A program made the translations under genes and the position numbers. Positions 6,081-14,700 of a DNA stretch of 15,423 nt are shown piece by piece. The DNA lies in the NCBI GenBank assembly GCA_030642205.1, contig DAOWOF010000029.1, positions 1 through 15,423 on the forward strand, read 5' to 3'. The notes below the pieces were generated by a model. The model was not told the origin of the DNA, made no database searches, and was given only the letters and a program-made list of their open reading frames with translations. How positions within the stretch are numbered: position 1 is the first letter of the stretch; each line of letters begins with the position of its first letter. Source of the stretch: Desulfobacteraceae bacterium. Its GTDB lineage: Bacteria; Desulfobacterota; DSM-4660; Desulfatiglandales; Desulfatiglandaceae.

Positions 6081-7826
6081 ATGTTTTATGACATAGCTCT
6101 ATATTTGTCGATCCTTATCTTCTCTCTTGGCCTGCTCTATAAAGTCTCTGGCTGGTTCAGATACAGCATTGGTTTTAGCCCTGAGGAGATTTCTCCGTTT
6201 GAAAGAGTATCCGCTGCTATTAAAGGTCTCTTAAATACAATATTCAGCGCAAAGGTCTTTCAACTTGGAAAAGTTTTTGTTTTGGATGTATTGCTTCAAA
6301 GAAAGATCCTGAGAGAAGATCGGCTCAGATGGTCAATGCATATTTTAATCTATAGCGGCTTTACACTGCTATTCCTGTTTCATGCCCTGGACGGACTTAT
6401 AACAGAGAACTTATTTTCAGAATATTATTCTACTATTAATCCGTTCATGTTTTTGCGGGATATGGCTGGCATGATGGTCATCATTGGTGTATGCGTAGCT
6501 CTTTATCGACGCTTAATCCTTAAACCACCTCGATTGCGGACCAATGCTATGGATCACTATGCCATCATTATTGTCACGATCATTATCCTTTCAGGTTTTT
6601 TGCTTGAGGGAGCGAAAATTTCATCTCAGACCATTTACAAACAGATGGTGGAAGAATTTGCCGACACTGATGATGAAGAAGAGCTAAAACCTCTGGAATC
6701 ATTATGGGTTGCAGAGTTCGGGCTCATATCTCAAAATGTGAAGGGGCCTTTTGAGGAGGAAGTCCTGGGTCAGGGCAGAGAACTGCATGAGGACAATTGT
6801 GCGGCATGTCATTCCAATCCAACATGGGCATTTGGAGGTTATTCACTGGCAAAAATAGCTAGACCAATTGCCCTTGGTCTTGATCAGGCCCAGTCTCATC
6901 TCATTTTATGGTATATCCATTTTCTGGCATGTTTTATTGGAATGGCCTATCTTCCATTCAGCAAGATGTTTCATATCCTAGCGAGTCCCATCAGTCTGCT
7001 GGCTAATTCAGTGATGGATAATGAAGCATCGGATCCGGCTAATATCGCTACAAAACAGGTGATGGAACTGGATGCCTGCACTCATTGCGGCACATGCAAC
7101 CAGAGATGTTCAATGGCTATGGCTTATAGCTGGACAGGCAATTCACGGATACTGCCCTCTGAGAAGATGGCATTTTTAAAAAAATATGCCGCTAACAAGG
7201 AAATTGATAATCATAGTTTACAGGAGATTCAGGAAGGGGTTTATATCTGTACAAATTGTGATCGATGCACTGTGGTATGCCCTGTAGGCATTAACCTGAA
7301 GGATATGTGGTTTAGTGTGAGGGAGTCCTTAATGCATCAAAGTCCTATGCCAATTACTCTTTCGCCATTAAGTTTTACCCGTGGTCTGAGGCAGCAGGAA
7401 ATAGACAAAAAGGATTATCAGGAGCCCCTGGATAAGGTACTGGAAGCAATCCAGGACAAATATGAGGGGATTCATAAACCGAAAAAAGTTATTCCTTTAA
7501 CCCCTGTTAATAAAAAATTTAAAGGAGATGTTCATCAAGCTCCCCAATCCGGAACATATGCTTTTTGTTTTTCCTGTGAAAATTGCACAACAGTTTGTCC
7601 TGTGGTTGCAAATTTCGAAGACCCTCAGACAGATCTTGATATGCTGCCTCATCAAATTATTCGTTCAGTTGGGCTCGGCATCAAGGATCTGGCCCTTGGT
7701 TCAAAAATGTTATGGAGCTGTATAACCTGCTACCAATGCCAGGAAAATTGTCCCCAGGGAGTAAAGGTAACCGATATTTTTTATGAAATAAAAGGCATGG
7801 CCTCCAAAGAAACGATGGCATTATAA
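6081..7826 (+). CDS. membrane cytochrome b with haem-c motif fused to four Fe-S (Cys4) motifs, HdrE/DsrM-HdrC-like
   Basis: A 581-residue membrane redox protein. The N-terminal half has about five hydrophobic segments (roughly 4-20, 86-105, 126-145, 158-178, 275-295) with His residues fit for b-haems, as in NarI/DsrM/HdrE. Between segments 4 and 5 is NCAACHSN, a CxxCH haem-c motif (C240, C243, H244). In a NarI-like topology that loop is periplasmic, where haem c is attached. The cytoplasmic C-terminal half has Cys4 motifs at C333-C343, C390-C400, C496-C506 and C547-C557; the last pair, with LPHQIIRSVGLG between them, is HdrC-like. It thus looks like a fusion of a quinone-type cytochrome, a DsrK/HdrD-like ferredoxin module without the catalytic CCG part, and HdrC. 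HdrB, the missing catalytic partner, is encoded next, 129 bp away. Proposed role: electron exchange between the membrane pool or periplasm and cytoplasmic HdrB. Confidence 0.88.
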   Translation: MFYDIALYLSILIFSLGLLYKVSGWFRYSIGFSPEEISPFERVSAAIKGLLNTIFSAKVFQLGKVFVLDVLLQRKILREDRLRWSMHILIYSGFTLLFLFHALDGLITENLFSEYYSTINPFMFLRDMAGMMVIIGVCVALYRRLILKPPRLRTNAMDHYAIIIVTIIILSGFLLEGAKISSQTIYKQMVEEFADTDDEEELKPLESLWVAEFGLISQNVKGPFEEEVLGQGRELHEDNCAACHSNPTWAFGGYSLAKIARPIALGLDQAQSHLILWYIHFLACFIGMAYLPFSKMFHILASPISLLANSVMDNEASDPANIATKQVMELDACTHCGTCNQRCSMAMAYSWTGNSRILPSEKMAFLKKYAANKEIDNHSLQEIQEGVYICTNCDRCTVVCPVGINLKDMWFSVRESLMHQSPMPITLSPLSFTRGLRQQEIDKKDYQEPLDKVLEAIQDKYEGIHKPKKVIPLTPVNKKFKGDVHQAPQSGTYAFCFSCENCTTVCPVVANFEDPQTDLDMLPHQIIRSVGLGIKDLALGSKMLWSCITCYQCQENCPQGVKVTDIFYEIKGMASKETMAL

Positions 7827-7955
7827 AAAGTGGAGGATATAGCAGATACTTCTACGGAATTATCAAGTGATGAATTCCATCGAGGGTCTCTATTTTATGG
7901 AATCTATGCTTTAGACTCAGATTTGAATCCTTAATAATATTTTGGGAATAAAAAC

Positions 7956-8825
7956 ATGAATGTCACACTATTTTTAGGTTGCAATATCCCGGTCAGGGTC
8001 AAGCAGTATGAATTATCAGTAAGGGCCATAATGGGCCGATTAGGATTTGAATTAAATGATCTTCGGGAATTCAACTGCTGTGGCTATCCTTTAAGGAACA
8101 GTGATTTTGAGGCTTTCCTTTTGTCCTCAGCCAAAAATCTGGCGTTGGCTGAAAAAGAAGGACAAACAATGATGGTCTTATGTAAATGTTGCTATGGCAG
8201 TCTCAAAAAGGCCGATCATATCATGAAAAACGATTCCTCAATCAAATCCAGAATCAATACCCAATTAGCAAAAGAGGGATTAGAATATCATGGAAAACTA
8301 TCAATAAAACATCTTTTGACCGTATTACATCAGGATGTAGGATTGTCTGAAATTGAGAAAAAAATTACAAAAACCCTCAAAGACCTTAATATTGCCACCC
8401 ATTATGGCTGTCATGCCTTGCGGCCCAGTGATATAACTGAGTTTGATAACCCGCAAGCCCCGATCATTTTTGATGAATTGGTACAAATAACCGGAGCGAC
8501 AAGCATTAACTGGAAATCCAGGCTTGACTGCTGCGGAGCACCAATCTTTGGAATTAACGATGATCTGGCCATGGATCTGACTGAAAAAAAGCTGACGAGC
8601 GGAAAAGAGGCAGGCGCCGACTATCTCTGTGTGGCATGTCCTTATTGCCAGTTACAATTTGATACTGTCCAAGACATAATGATCAGAAAACGCCCTCAAG
8701 TCAAGCAGCTCTCCTCGATCCTTTACCCTCAGCTTCTTGGACTTGCAATGGGAATTGACCCTGATGATCTGGGTTTGAAGATGAATAAGCTGGATATTAC
8801 CAGTATTGTGGATTTTTTAGAATAG
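7956..8825 (+). CDS. hdrB: heterodisulfide reductase subunit B-like (HdrB), two CCG motifs
   Basis: A 289-residue protein of the usual HdrB size. Both CCG (DUF224) cysteine motifs are complete: C9, C41-C42, C76, C79 and C152, C192-C193, C228, C231. In methanogen HdrB these ligate two non-cubane [4Fe-4S] clusters that reduce the CoM-S-S-CoB disulfide; in Desulfobacterota the natural disulfide or other acceptor is not settled. There is no signal peptide or membrane segment, so it is cytoplasmic. HdrC function is supplied by the C-terminus of the preceding membrane protein, and HdrA pieces are encoded downstream, so this is a full Hdr set in one cluster. The ATG at 7956 follows a modest GGGA. 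The 129-bp upstream gap holds a weak 7-bp inverted repeat (7874-7880 / 7897-7903). Confidence 0.93.
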   Translation: MNVTLFLGCNIPVRVKQYELSVRAIMGRLGFELNDLREFNCCGYPLRNSDFEAFLLSSAKNLALAEKEGQTMMVLCKCCYGSLKKADHIMKNDSSIKSRINTQLAKEGLEYHGKLSIKHLLTVLHQDVGLSEIEKKITKTLKDLNIATHYGCHALRPSDITEFDNPQAPIIFDELVQITGATSINWKSRLDCCGAPIFGINDDLAMDLTEKKLTSGKEAGADYLCVACPYCQLQFDTVQDIMIRKRPQVKQLSSILYPQLLGLAMGIDPDDLGLKMNKLDITSIVDFLE

Positions 8826-8866
8826 AAATGAGGAAGAAATAAAATAGATCTTCCTTGGGAGAAATT

Positions 8867-9277
8867 ATGGAAACTAAACCAGTTGGCGCGGTCATGGTGC
8901 TTGGAGGCGGGATTGCGGGGATGCAAGCAGCTCTGGACTTGGCAGATACCGGATACTATGTTTATCTTGTTGAAAAATCTCCCTCCATTGGCGGAGTCAT
9001 GTCCCAGCTTGACAAGACCTTTCCGACCAATGATTGCGCCATGTGAATAATCTCCCCTAAACTGGTCGAGGTCGGCCGGCATCTTAACATAGAGATAATC
9101 ACATATGCGGATCTGGAGTCTGTTGAAGGCTCACAAGGCAATTTTAAAGTCAAGATCAAAAAACGGGCTCGCAGTATTGACATGGATCGTTGCACCGGCT
9201 GTGGCCTCTGCGTTGAAAACTGTCCTGTCACCAATGAGCCTCAACTTTTTCAAGAGATTAACAAGTCTCCTGTTTAA
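8867..9277 (+). CDS. selenocysteine-containing N-terminal HdrA fragment (UGA at 9044-9046 read as Sec)
   Basis: Read through one in-frame TGA (9044-9046), the frame gives a 136-residue protein with continuous HdrA similarity on both sides. A GGGIAGMQAA FAD-binding Rossmann motif (13-22) is followed by EKSPSIGG and TFPTNDCAM, then residue 60 = Sec. After it come ISPKLVEVGRH and a ferredoxin motif C109-C112-C115-C119. HdrA normally has Cys at position 60 (DC-x-x-C), and Sec there is established for some methanogen and deltaproteobacterial HdrA. A hairpin fit to be a SECIS lies just after the TGA. The protein stops at the first ferredoxin motif, whereas full HdrA has ~650 residues; the rest of HdrA is found in the 1077-residue protein downstream. 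The ATG at 8867 has GGGAGAA before it. Ordinary gene callers would end it at the TGA (59 residues) and miss the second half. Confidence 0.88.
9062..9079 (+). promoter_or_regulatory. candidate bacterial SECIS hairpin
   Basis: CTGGTC (9062-9067) pairs with GGCCGG (9074-9079) as six pairs including two G-U, closing the loop GAGGTC. The loop carries GGUC, the same tetranucleotide found in the apical loop of the E. coli fdhF SECIS, where the G and U contact SelB. It starts 15 nt after the UGA, putting the loop G-U about five bases further away than in fdhF. Folding was done by eye. Confidence 0.6.
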
Positions 9278-9298
9278 CTATGGATTAAAGGTTATGTC

Positions 9299-9781
9299 AT
9301 GGGTAAAGAAGTAATAATCGACTGGCAGCATGTAGATACTATAATTGACAAATACAACTCCAATCGTGAAGCATTATTAATGATAATGCAAGATATCAGT
9401 GATATCTATAATTATCTCCCTCCGGAAGTAATCCCTGTCTTGGTAGATAAACTTGGGATCAGGAAAAGCCAAATTTACAGCGTAGCCACTTTTTACAAAA
9501 CCATCAGCCTGGAACCAAGGGGTAAATATATCATCAATATATGTACAGGCACAGCTTGTCATGTAAGAGGAGCTAACAAAATCCTTGAAACCTTACAAGA
9601 GAGCCTGGAAATCGAAGAAGGCGAAACAACAAAAGACCAGCTCTTTACCCTGGAGGCAGTCCGCTGCGTCGGCTGCTGTGCATCAGGACCTGTTATGACC
9701 GTGAACAAAGAAACCCATGGCGGCTTGGATCGAACCAATACCCTGGAAATTATCAATGAATACAAGGAACAGGCCTCTTAA
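9299..9781 (+). CDS. NuoE-like [2Fe-2S] thioredoxin-fold subunit
   Basis: A 160-residue protein of standard NuoE/HndA/HydC length. An N-terminal helical region (YNYLPPEVIPVLVDKL, then VATFYKTISLEPRGK) precedes a thioredoxin-fold domain whose four ligands C82, C87, C123 and C127 (C-x4-C and C-x3-C) bind a [2Fe-2S] cluster. It partners the following NuoF-like subunit, taking electrons to or from NAD(H). The ATG at 9299 has AAAGG seven bases upstream. An ATG at 9294 in another frame ends after six codons. The gene begins 21 bp after the HdrA fragment, consistent with one transcript. No membrane complex I subunits are nearby, so it belongs to a soluble NADH module. Confidence 0.94.
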   Translation: MGKEVIIDWQHVDTIIDKYNSNREALLMIMQDISDIYNYLPPEVIPVLVDKLGIRKSQIYSVATFYKTISLEPRGKYIINICTGTACHVRGANKILETLQESLEIEEGETTKDQLFTLEAVRCVGCCASGPVMTVNKETHGGLDRTNTLEIINEYKEQAS

Positions 9782-9814
9782 TGAGTAGGCAATAAAGGAG
9801 GTTTTAAAGTTAAG

Positions 9815-11668
9815 ATGCTCAAACTGAAAAATAGAGAGGCTTTAAATAATTTTAGAAATAATATCTTGAGTAAACATCAAGAAAAGGACAAGAAACTTAT
9901 TTCCCTTTGCGCAGGCTCAGGTTGCGGCGCTTATGGAACAGAAAAGGTATACCAGACACTTACAGAAGAACTAGCCAAGCATAATCTGCAAGATGAAGTT
10001 GAAATAAAATTAACAGGATGTCACGGCTTTTGTGAAAAAGGGCCAATCATGGTCATCCATCCTGAAGGGATCTTTTATCCCCAAGTAAAGGAAACACATA
10101 TTCCGAACATCGTAGAAAAGACAATCAAGAACGGCGAAATTGACAAGAGCCTGGCATTTAAGGACCATATAACTAAAAAAAAGATCTTCCATGAAGAGGA
10201 TATCCCTTTCTATAAGCTCCAGCAAAGAATAATCTTTGGAAATAATGGGATGATAGATCCAACCAGCATCAAAGATTATATCTCAGTTGATGGATATACT
10301 GCCTTAGACAAAGTCCTTTTTGAAATGACCCCCGATGAAATCATTGATGAAATAAGAAAATCCGGGCTAAGAGGCCGTGGCGGAGGCGGATTTCCTACAG
10401 CTGTCAAGTGGGATTCCTGCCGCAAGCATGAAGGAGAAAGGTATGTTATCTGTAACGCCGATGAGGGAGATCCTGGCGCCTATATGGATCGAAGCCTTTT
10501 AGAAGGAAATCCCCATAGTATCCTGGAAGGGATGCTTATAGCAGCTAGAGCTATTGGATCAAATCAAGGATATATATATGTACGGCACGAATATCCCCTT
10601 GCTGTAAAAAATATCGAGACTGCAATCAATCAAGCAAGAGAAATCGGCCTGCTTGGCAAAAACATTCTCCATTCAGATTTTGATTTTGATATTCATATCA
10701 GCCGTGGAGGAGGAGCCTTTGTATGTGGCGAATCAACCGCTCTGATGGCCTCCCTTGAAGGCAATCCCGGAAGGCCAAGAGCCAAATACGTTCATACAGT
10801 AGAAAAAGGATTCCGGCAAAGCCCATCCCTTTTGAATAACGTTGAAACCTGGACCAATGTGCCAGTAATTATCAATAAAGGAGCAGATTGGTATTCCAGG
10901 ATAGGCACCGAAAAAAGCAAGGGAACCAAGATTTTTTCTCTAGTCGGCAAAGTCGTAAATACAGGTCTGGTTGAAGTCCCCATGGGCACCAGCCTCAGAA
11001 CCATTATCTTTGACATAGGCGGCGGCATACCTAAAAAGAAAGAATTTAAAGCCGTTCAAACCGGAGGGCCATCAGGCGGATGTATCCCTAAAGAATTCCT
11101 GGATCTGGGAGTTGACTTTGACGAATTAGCCAAAGTAGGCTCCATCATGGGCTCTGGCGGAATGATCGTCATGGATCAGGACACCTGCATGGTGGATGTA
11201 GCCCGTTATTTTCTTGATTTTCTGAAAGAAGAATCCTGCGGACAATGCAATCCCTGCCGGGAAGGAATAAAACAGATGCTTGCGATACTCACCGACATCT
11301 GTAAAGGAAACGGCAAGGAAGGAGACATAGAACTCCTTGAAGAAATAGGAGGAATGCTCCAGAAATTTTCCCTTTGCGGCCTTGGAACATCAGCTCCCAA
11401 TCCCGTGCTTTCAACCATCCGCTATTTTCGTGAAGAATATGAAGCCCACATCCGGGACAAAAAATGTCCAGCTGGAGTATGCAAGCCTCTATTTCATTAT
11501 GAAATTGACCCGAAAGCCTGTAAAGGATGCCAGGCCTGCGCTAAAAAATGTCCCGAGAAAGCAATCACAGGCGAAAAGAAAAAAACTCACATCCTGGATC
11601 GACAAAAATGTATTAAATGCGGAATTTGTTACGATATTTGTAAATTCAACGCCATTATTATCAGGTAA
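9815..11668 (+). CDS. NuoF-like NAD(H)/FMN subunit of HydB/HndC type
   Basis: A 617-residue subunit. Domain order: an N-terminal thioredoxin-like [2Fe-2S] domain (C32, C37, C69, C73); the NADH/FMN core with GLRGRGGGGFPT (184-195), NADEGDPGA (214-222) and RGGGAFVCGEST; the SLBB-type region; a [4Fe-4S] site ESCGQCNPCREG (C475, C478, C481) plus C521 in CGLG; and a C-terminal pair of ferredoxin motifs (C569-C579 and C599-C609). This is the layout of HydB/HndC in bifurcating hydrogenases and of related formate dehydrogenase subunits, longer than respiratory NuoF (~450 residues). It should oxidise or form NADH at FMN. A strong AAAGGAGG lies 13 bases before the ATG, a rather long spacing. No hydrogenase or formate dehydrogenase is encoded here, so its partner is most likely the NuoG/HdrA fusion encoded next. 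Confidence 0.95.
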   Translation: MLKLKNREALNNFRNNILSKHQEKDKKLISLCAGSGCGAYGTEKVYQTLTEELAKHNLQDEVEIKLTGCHGFCEKGPIMVIHPEGIFYPQVKETHIPNIVEKTIKNGEIDKSLAFKDHITKKKIFHEEDIPFYKLQQRIIFGNNGMIDPTSIKDYISVDGYTALDKVLFEMTPDEIIDEIRKSGLRGRGGGGFPTAVKWDSCRKHEGERYVICNADEGDPGAYMDRSLLEGNPHSILEGMLIAARAIGSNQGYIYVRHEYPLAVKNIETAINQAREIGLLGKNILHSDFDFDIHISRGGGAFVCGESTALMASLEGNPGRPRAKYVHTVEKGFRQSPSLLNNVETWTNVPVIINKGADWYSRIGTEKSKGTKIFSLVGKVVNTGLVEVPMGTSLRTIIFDIGGGIPKKKEFKAVQTGGPSGGCIPKEFLDLGVDFDELAKVGSIMGSGGMIVMDQDTCMVDVARYFLDFLKEESCGQCNPCREGIKQMLAILTDICKGNGKEGDIELLEEIGGMLQKFSLCGLGTSAPNPVLSTIRYFREEYEAHIRDKKCPAGVCKPLFHYEIDPKACKGCQACAKKCPEKAITGEKKKTHILDRQKCIKCGICYDICKFNAIIIR

Positions 11669-11730
11669 CCAGCGCCTGTCCGCAAAAAAGAACCTCATTA
11701 TGGACATGCGCTTACTAAGGAATATTGCTT

Positions 11731-14700
11731 ATGATTTCTTTTAAAATTAACGGTAATAAAGTTCAGGGAGAAGAAGGAGAATATATCCTTCAGGTAGCAG
11801 AAAGATATGGCATCGAAATCCCCACCCTTTGCAACCATAAGGCCCTTGAACCAGCAGGGATGTGCAGACTCTGCACAGTAGAACTCTTTGACGGCCGCCG
11901 CACCCGCTTTGTAACCTCCTGCAACTACCCAATCTGGGAGGGAATGGAAGTCAAGACAGATACCGATGATGTCTTAAACGGCCGCAAACTAATAGTTGAA
12001 ATGCTCCTTGCCCGTTGCCCTGATGTGCCAATCATAAAAAACCTGGCCAAAGGATATGGCATTGAAGAACCTCGCTTTAAAAAAGAAGATGACGATTGTA
12101 TCCTTTGCGGCCTGTGCACCCGAATCTGCAAAAAAATGGGAAACAGCGCCATAAGCCTGACCGGACGCGGAGTCGATATGAAAGTGGATACACCCTTCCA
12201 CATTCAAACAGATGTCTGTATGGCCTGTGGGGCATGTGTTTCAGTCTGTCCAACCGGCCATATCAAGCTGGAGGACATAACCAAACATAAAATCAAAATT
12301 ATCCCATCTGAATATGATCTGGGCCTTAAAGGTCGAAAACCTATCTATGTTCCATATGCCCAGGCTATCCCCAATACGCCCACCATTGATAGAAGCAAAT
12401 GTGTTCATTTCAAGACCGGCGGATGTCAGATATGCGTGGAATTCTGCGGTGTAAATGCCATAGATCATACCCAGGAAGATGAAATTATAGAATTGGACGT
12501 AGGCGCCATTATTGTAGCTCAAGGCTTTAAGCCCTTTGATCCGTCTGAGCAGAACCTGTACAACTATAATGATAATCCAAATATTATGACCTCAATGGAA
12601 TTTGAGAGAATTCTATCTGCCTCAGGCCCTACTTTGGGCCATCTCATACGACTATCTGATCATAAGGAACCAAAGAAAATAGCCTGGCTTCAATGTGTAG
12701 GTTCAAGGGACACTCATATTGGAGCCAATGGTTATTGTTCATCTGTTTGCTGTACCTATGCCATCAAAGAGGCCATGCTTGCCAAAGAGCACAGTAAGGA
12801 AGGTCTTGACACAGCCATATTTTTTATGGATTTGCGGACCTATGGCAAAGATTTTGAGCGCTATTTTAACAGGGGCAGGGATGAGTCGGGAATACGCTTT
12901 ATAAAGTCAAGGATTACAAATATTGATCAGGTATCTGAAACAGGATGCCAGCTTATTCGTTATATTGATGAAACTGGCAAACGGATTGAAGAGGAATTTG
13001 ATATTGTTGTTCTTTCTATAGGTTTGGGAATAGGCAAAGAAGGTCTTGAACTGGCGGAAAAACTTGATATTGATCTTGATCATTATAATTTTGCCGCTAC
13101 CACCAGCTTTGAACCTGTTAGCACATCGGTTCCGGGAATATTCGTTTGCGGTGCCTTTGAAGCGCCTAAAGACATCCCTTCTTCTGTTATTGAATCAAGC
13201 GCCGCTGCTGGAGTTGCCGGAAGTCTGCTTTCTCAGTCACGTTGGACCATGACCAAAACAGAAGAGAGCATTGATGAAATTGATGTTAGAGGGGAACCTC
13301 CCCGAATTGGCGTATTTGTCTGCCGCTGTGGCACCAATATCGCCGGAGTAGTAGATGTTCCGGCCGTGGTTGATTTTGCCAAAAACCTGCCAGGGGTTGT
13401 TTATGTGGAGGAGAATATGTATAGCTGCTCCCAGGATACCCAGGAAAAGATGACTCAGATCATCAAGGATAAAGGCCTCAACAGGATGGTTGTAGCGGCA
13501 TGTACGCCTAAAACCCATGAGCCACTTTTCCAGGAGACTGTTACCAGTGCGGGCGTTAATAAATACCTGTTTGAGATGGCAAATATACGAAATCAATGTT
13601 CATGGGTACACGCAAACGATCCTGAACGTGCCACTGAAAAAGCCAGAGATCTGGTTAGAATGGCTGTAGGCAAGGTAGCCCTTCTTGAGCCGCTTCAGGA
13701 GCCTTCTATTGAAATTAATCAATCAGCAATGGTAGTAGGTGGCGGGATTGCCGGAATGGCCGCAGCGCAGACTCTGGCAGATCAAGGATACCATACATTT
13801 TTAATTGAAAAGACTGAGACCCTTGGAGGTCAGGCTAAAAATCTCCATGAGACATGGCGTGGAGAAGATATCCCATCCTATTTGACCAGGATGGAGGACT
13901 TGCTTCAAGGCAATGAGAAGATTGATGTATATCTGAATTCTGAGATTGTCTCTGTGAATGGTTTTGTGGGAAACTTCAAGACAACTATTCAGGAAAACAA
14001 CAAGACCAAAGAATTAGTGCATGGCATCACTATTATTGCATCGGGTGCAGATGAACTTAAACCGGAAGGATATCTTTATGGTCAGGATTCCAGGGTTATA
14101 ACTGGCCTGGAGCTGGATAAAAAATTTCTTTCCAGGGATAATTCTATCAAAGATCTGAAATCAGCGCTTTTTATTCAGTGTGTTGGTTCACGAATTGAAG
14201 AAAGACCATACTGCTCAAAGGTTTGTTGCACTCATTCCATAAAAAGCGCTCTACATTTTAAAGAACTAAACCCTGAAATAGATGTCTTTATCCTGTATCG
14301 TGATATACGATCCTATGGATTGAGAGAAGATTTGTACAGGGAAGCCCGTATTAAAGGTATAGTATTTATTCGCTATGATTTTAAAAAAGGCCTTGAGGTT
14401 CACTCCAAAGATGGAGATATTCAGGTCACCTTTGTCGATTCTGCCATCAGACGGACTATGGAGATCAGACCGGATTTATTGATTCTTGCCTCAGCTATTA
14501 TACCTCCAAGTGAGATGCCTCTGGCCCAGATGTTCAAGGCAACCCTTAATGCCGATGGCTTTTTTATGGAGGCCCATGCTAAATTACGCCCAGTGGATTG
14601 CGCCACAGACGGAATTTTTATCTGTGGCTTGGCGCATGGACCCAAACCTGTTGATGAATCAATTGCCCAGGCCCAGGCCGCTGCTACACGCGCAGTGACT

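Noticed and set aside
9044..9046. TGA as a true stop or nonsense mutation in a decayed hdrA
   Set aside because: Similarity to HdrA continues intact in the same frame for 76 residues with conserved motifs, the position is the known Sec/Cys site, and a SECIS-like hairpin follows. Decay would not be expected to keep all of these.
9105..9314. Rightward frame of 69 codons overlapping the HdrA fragment
   Set aside because: It is a frame-shifted shadow of the region after the UGA; the HdrA frame carries the ferredoxin motif.
11382..11744. Rightward 120-codon frame bridging the NuoF end and the next gene
   Set aside because: It is a shifted reading of the NuoF C-terminal ferredoxin region, whose correct frame shows two perfect Cys4 motifs.
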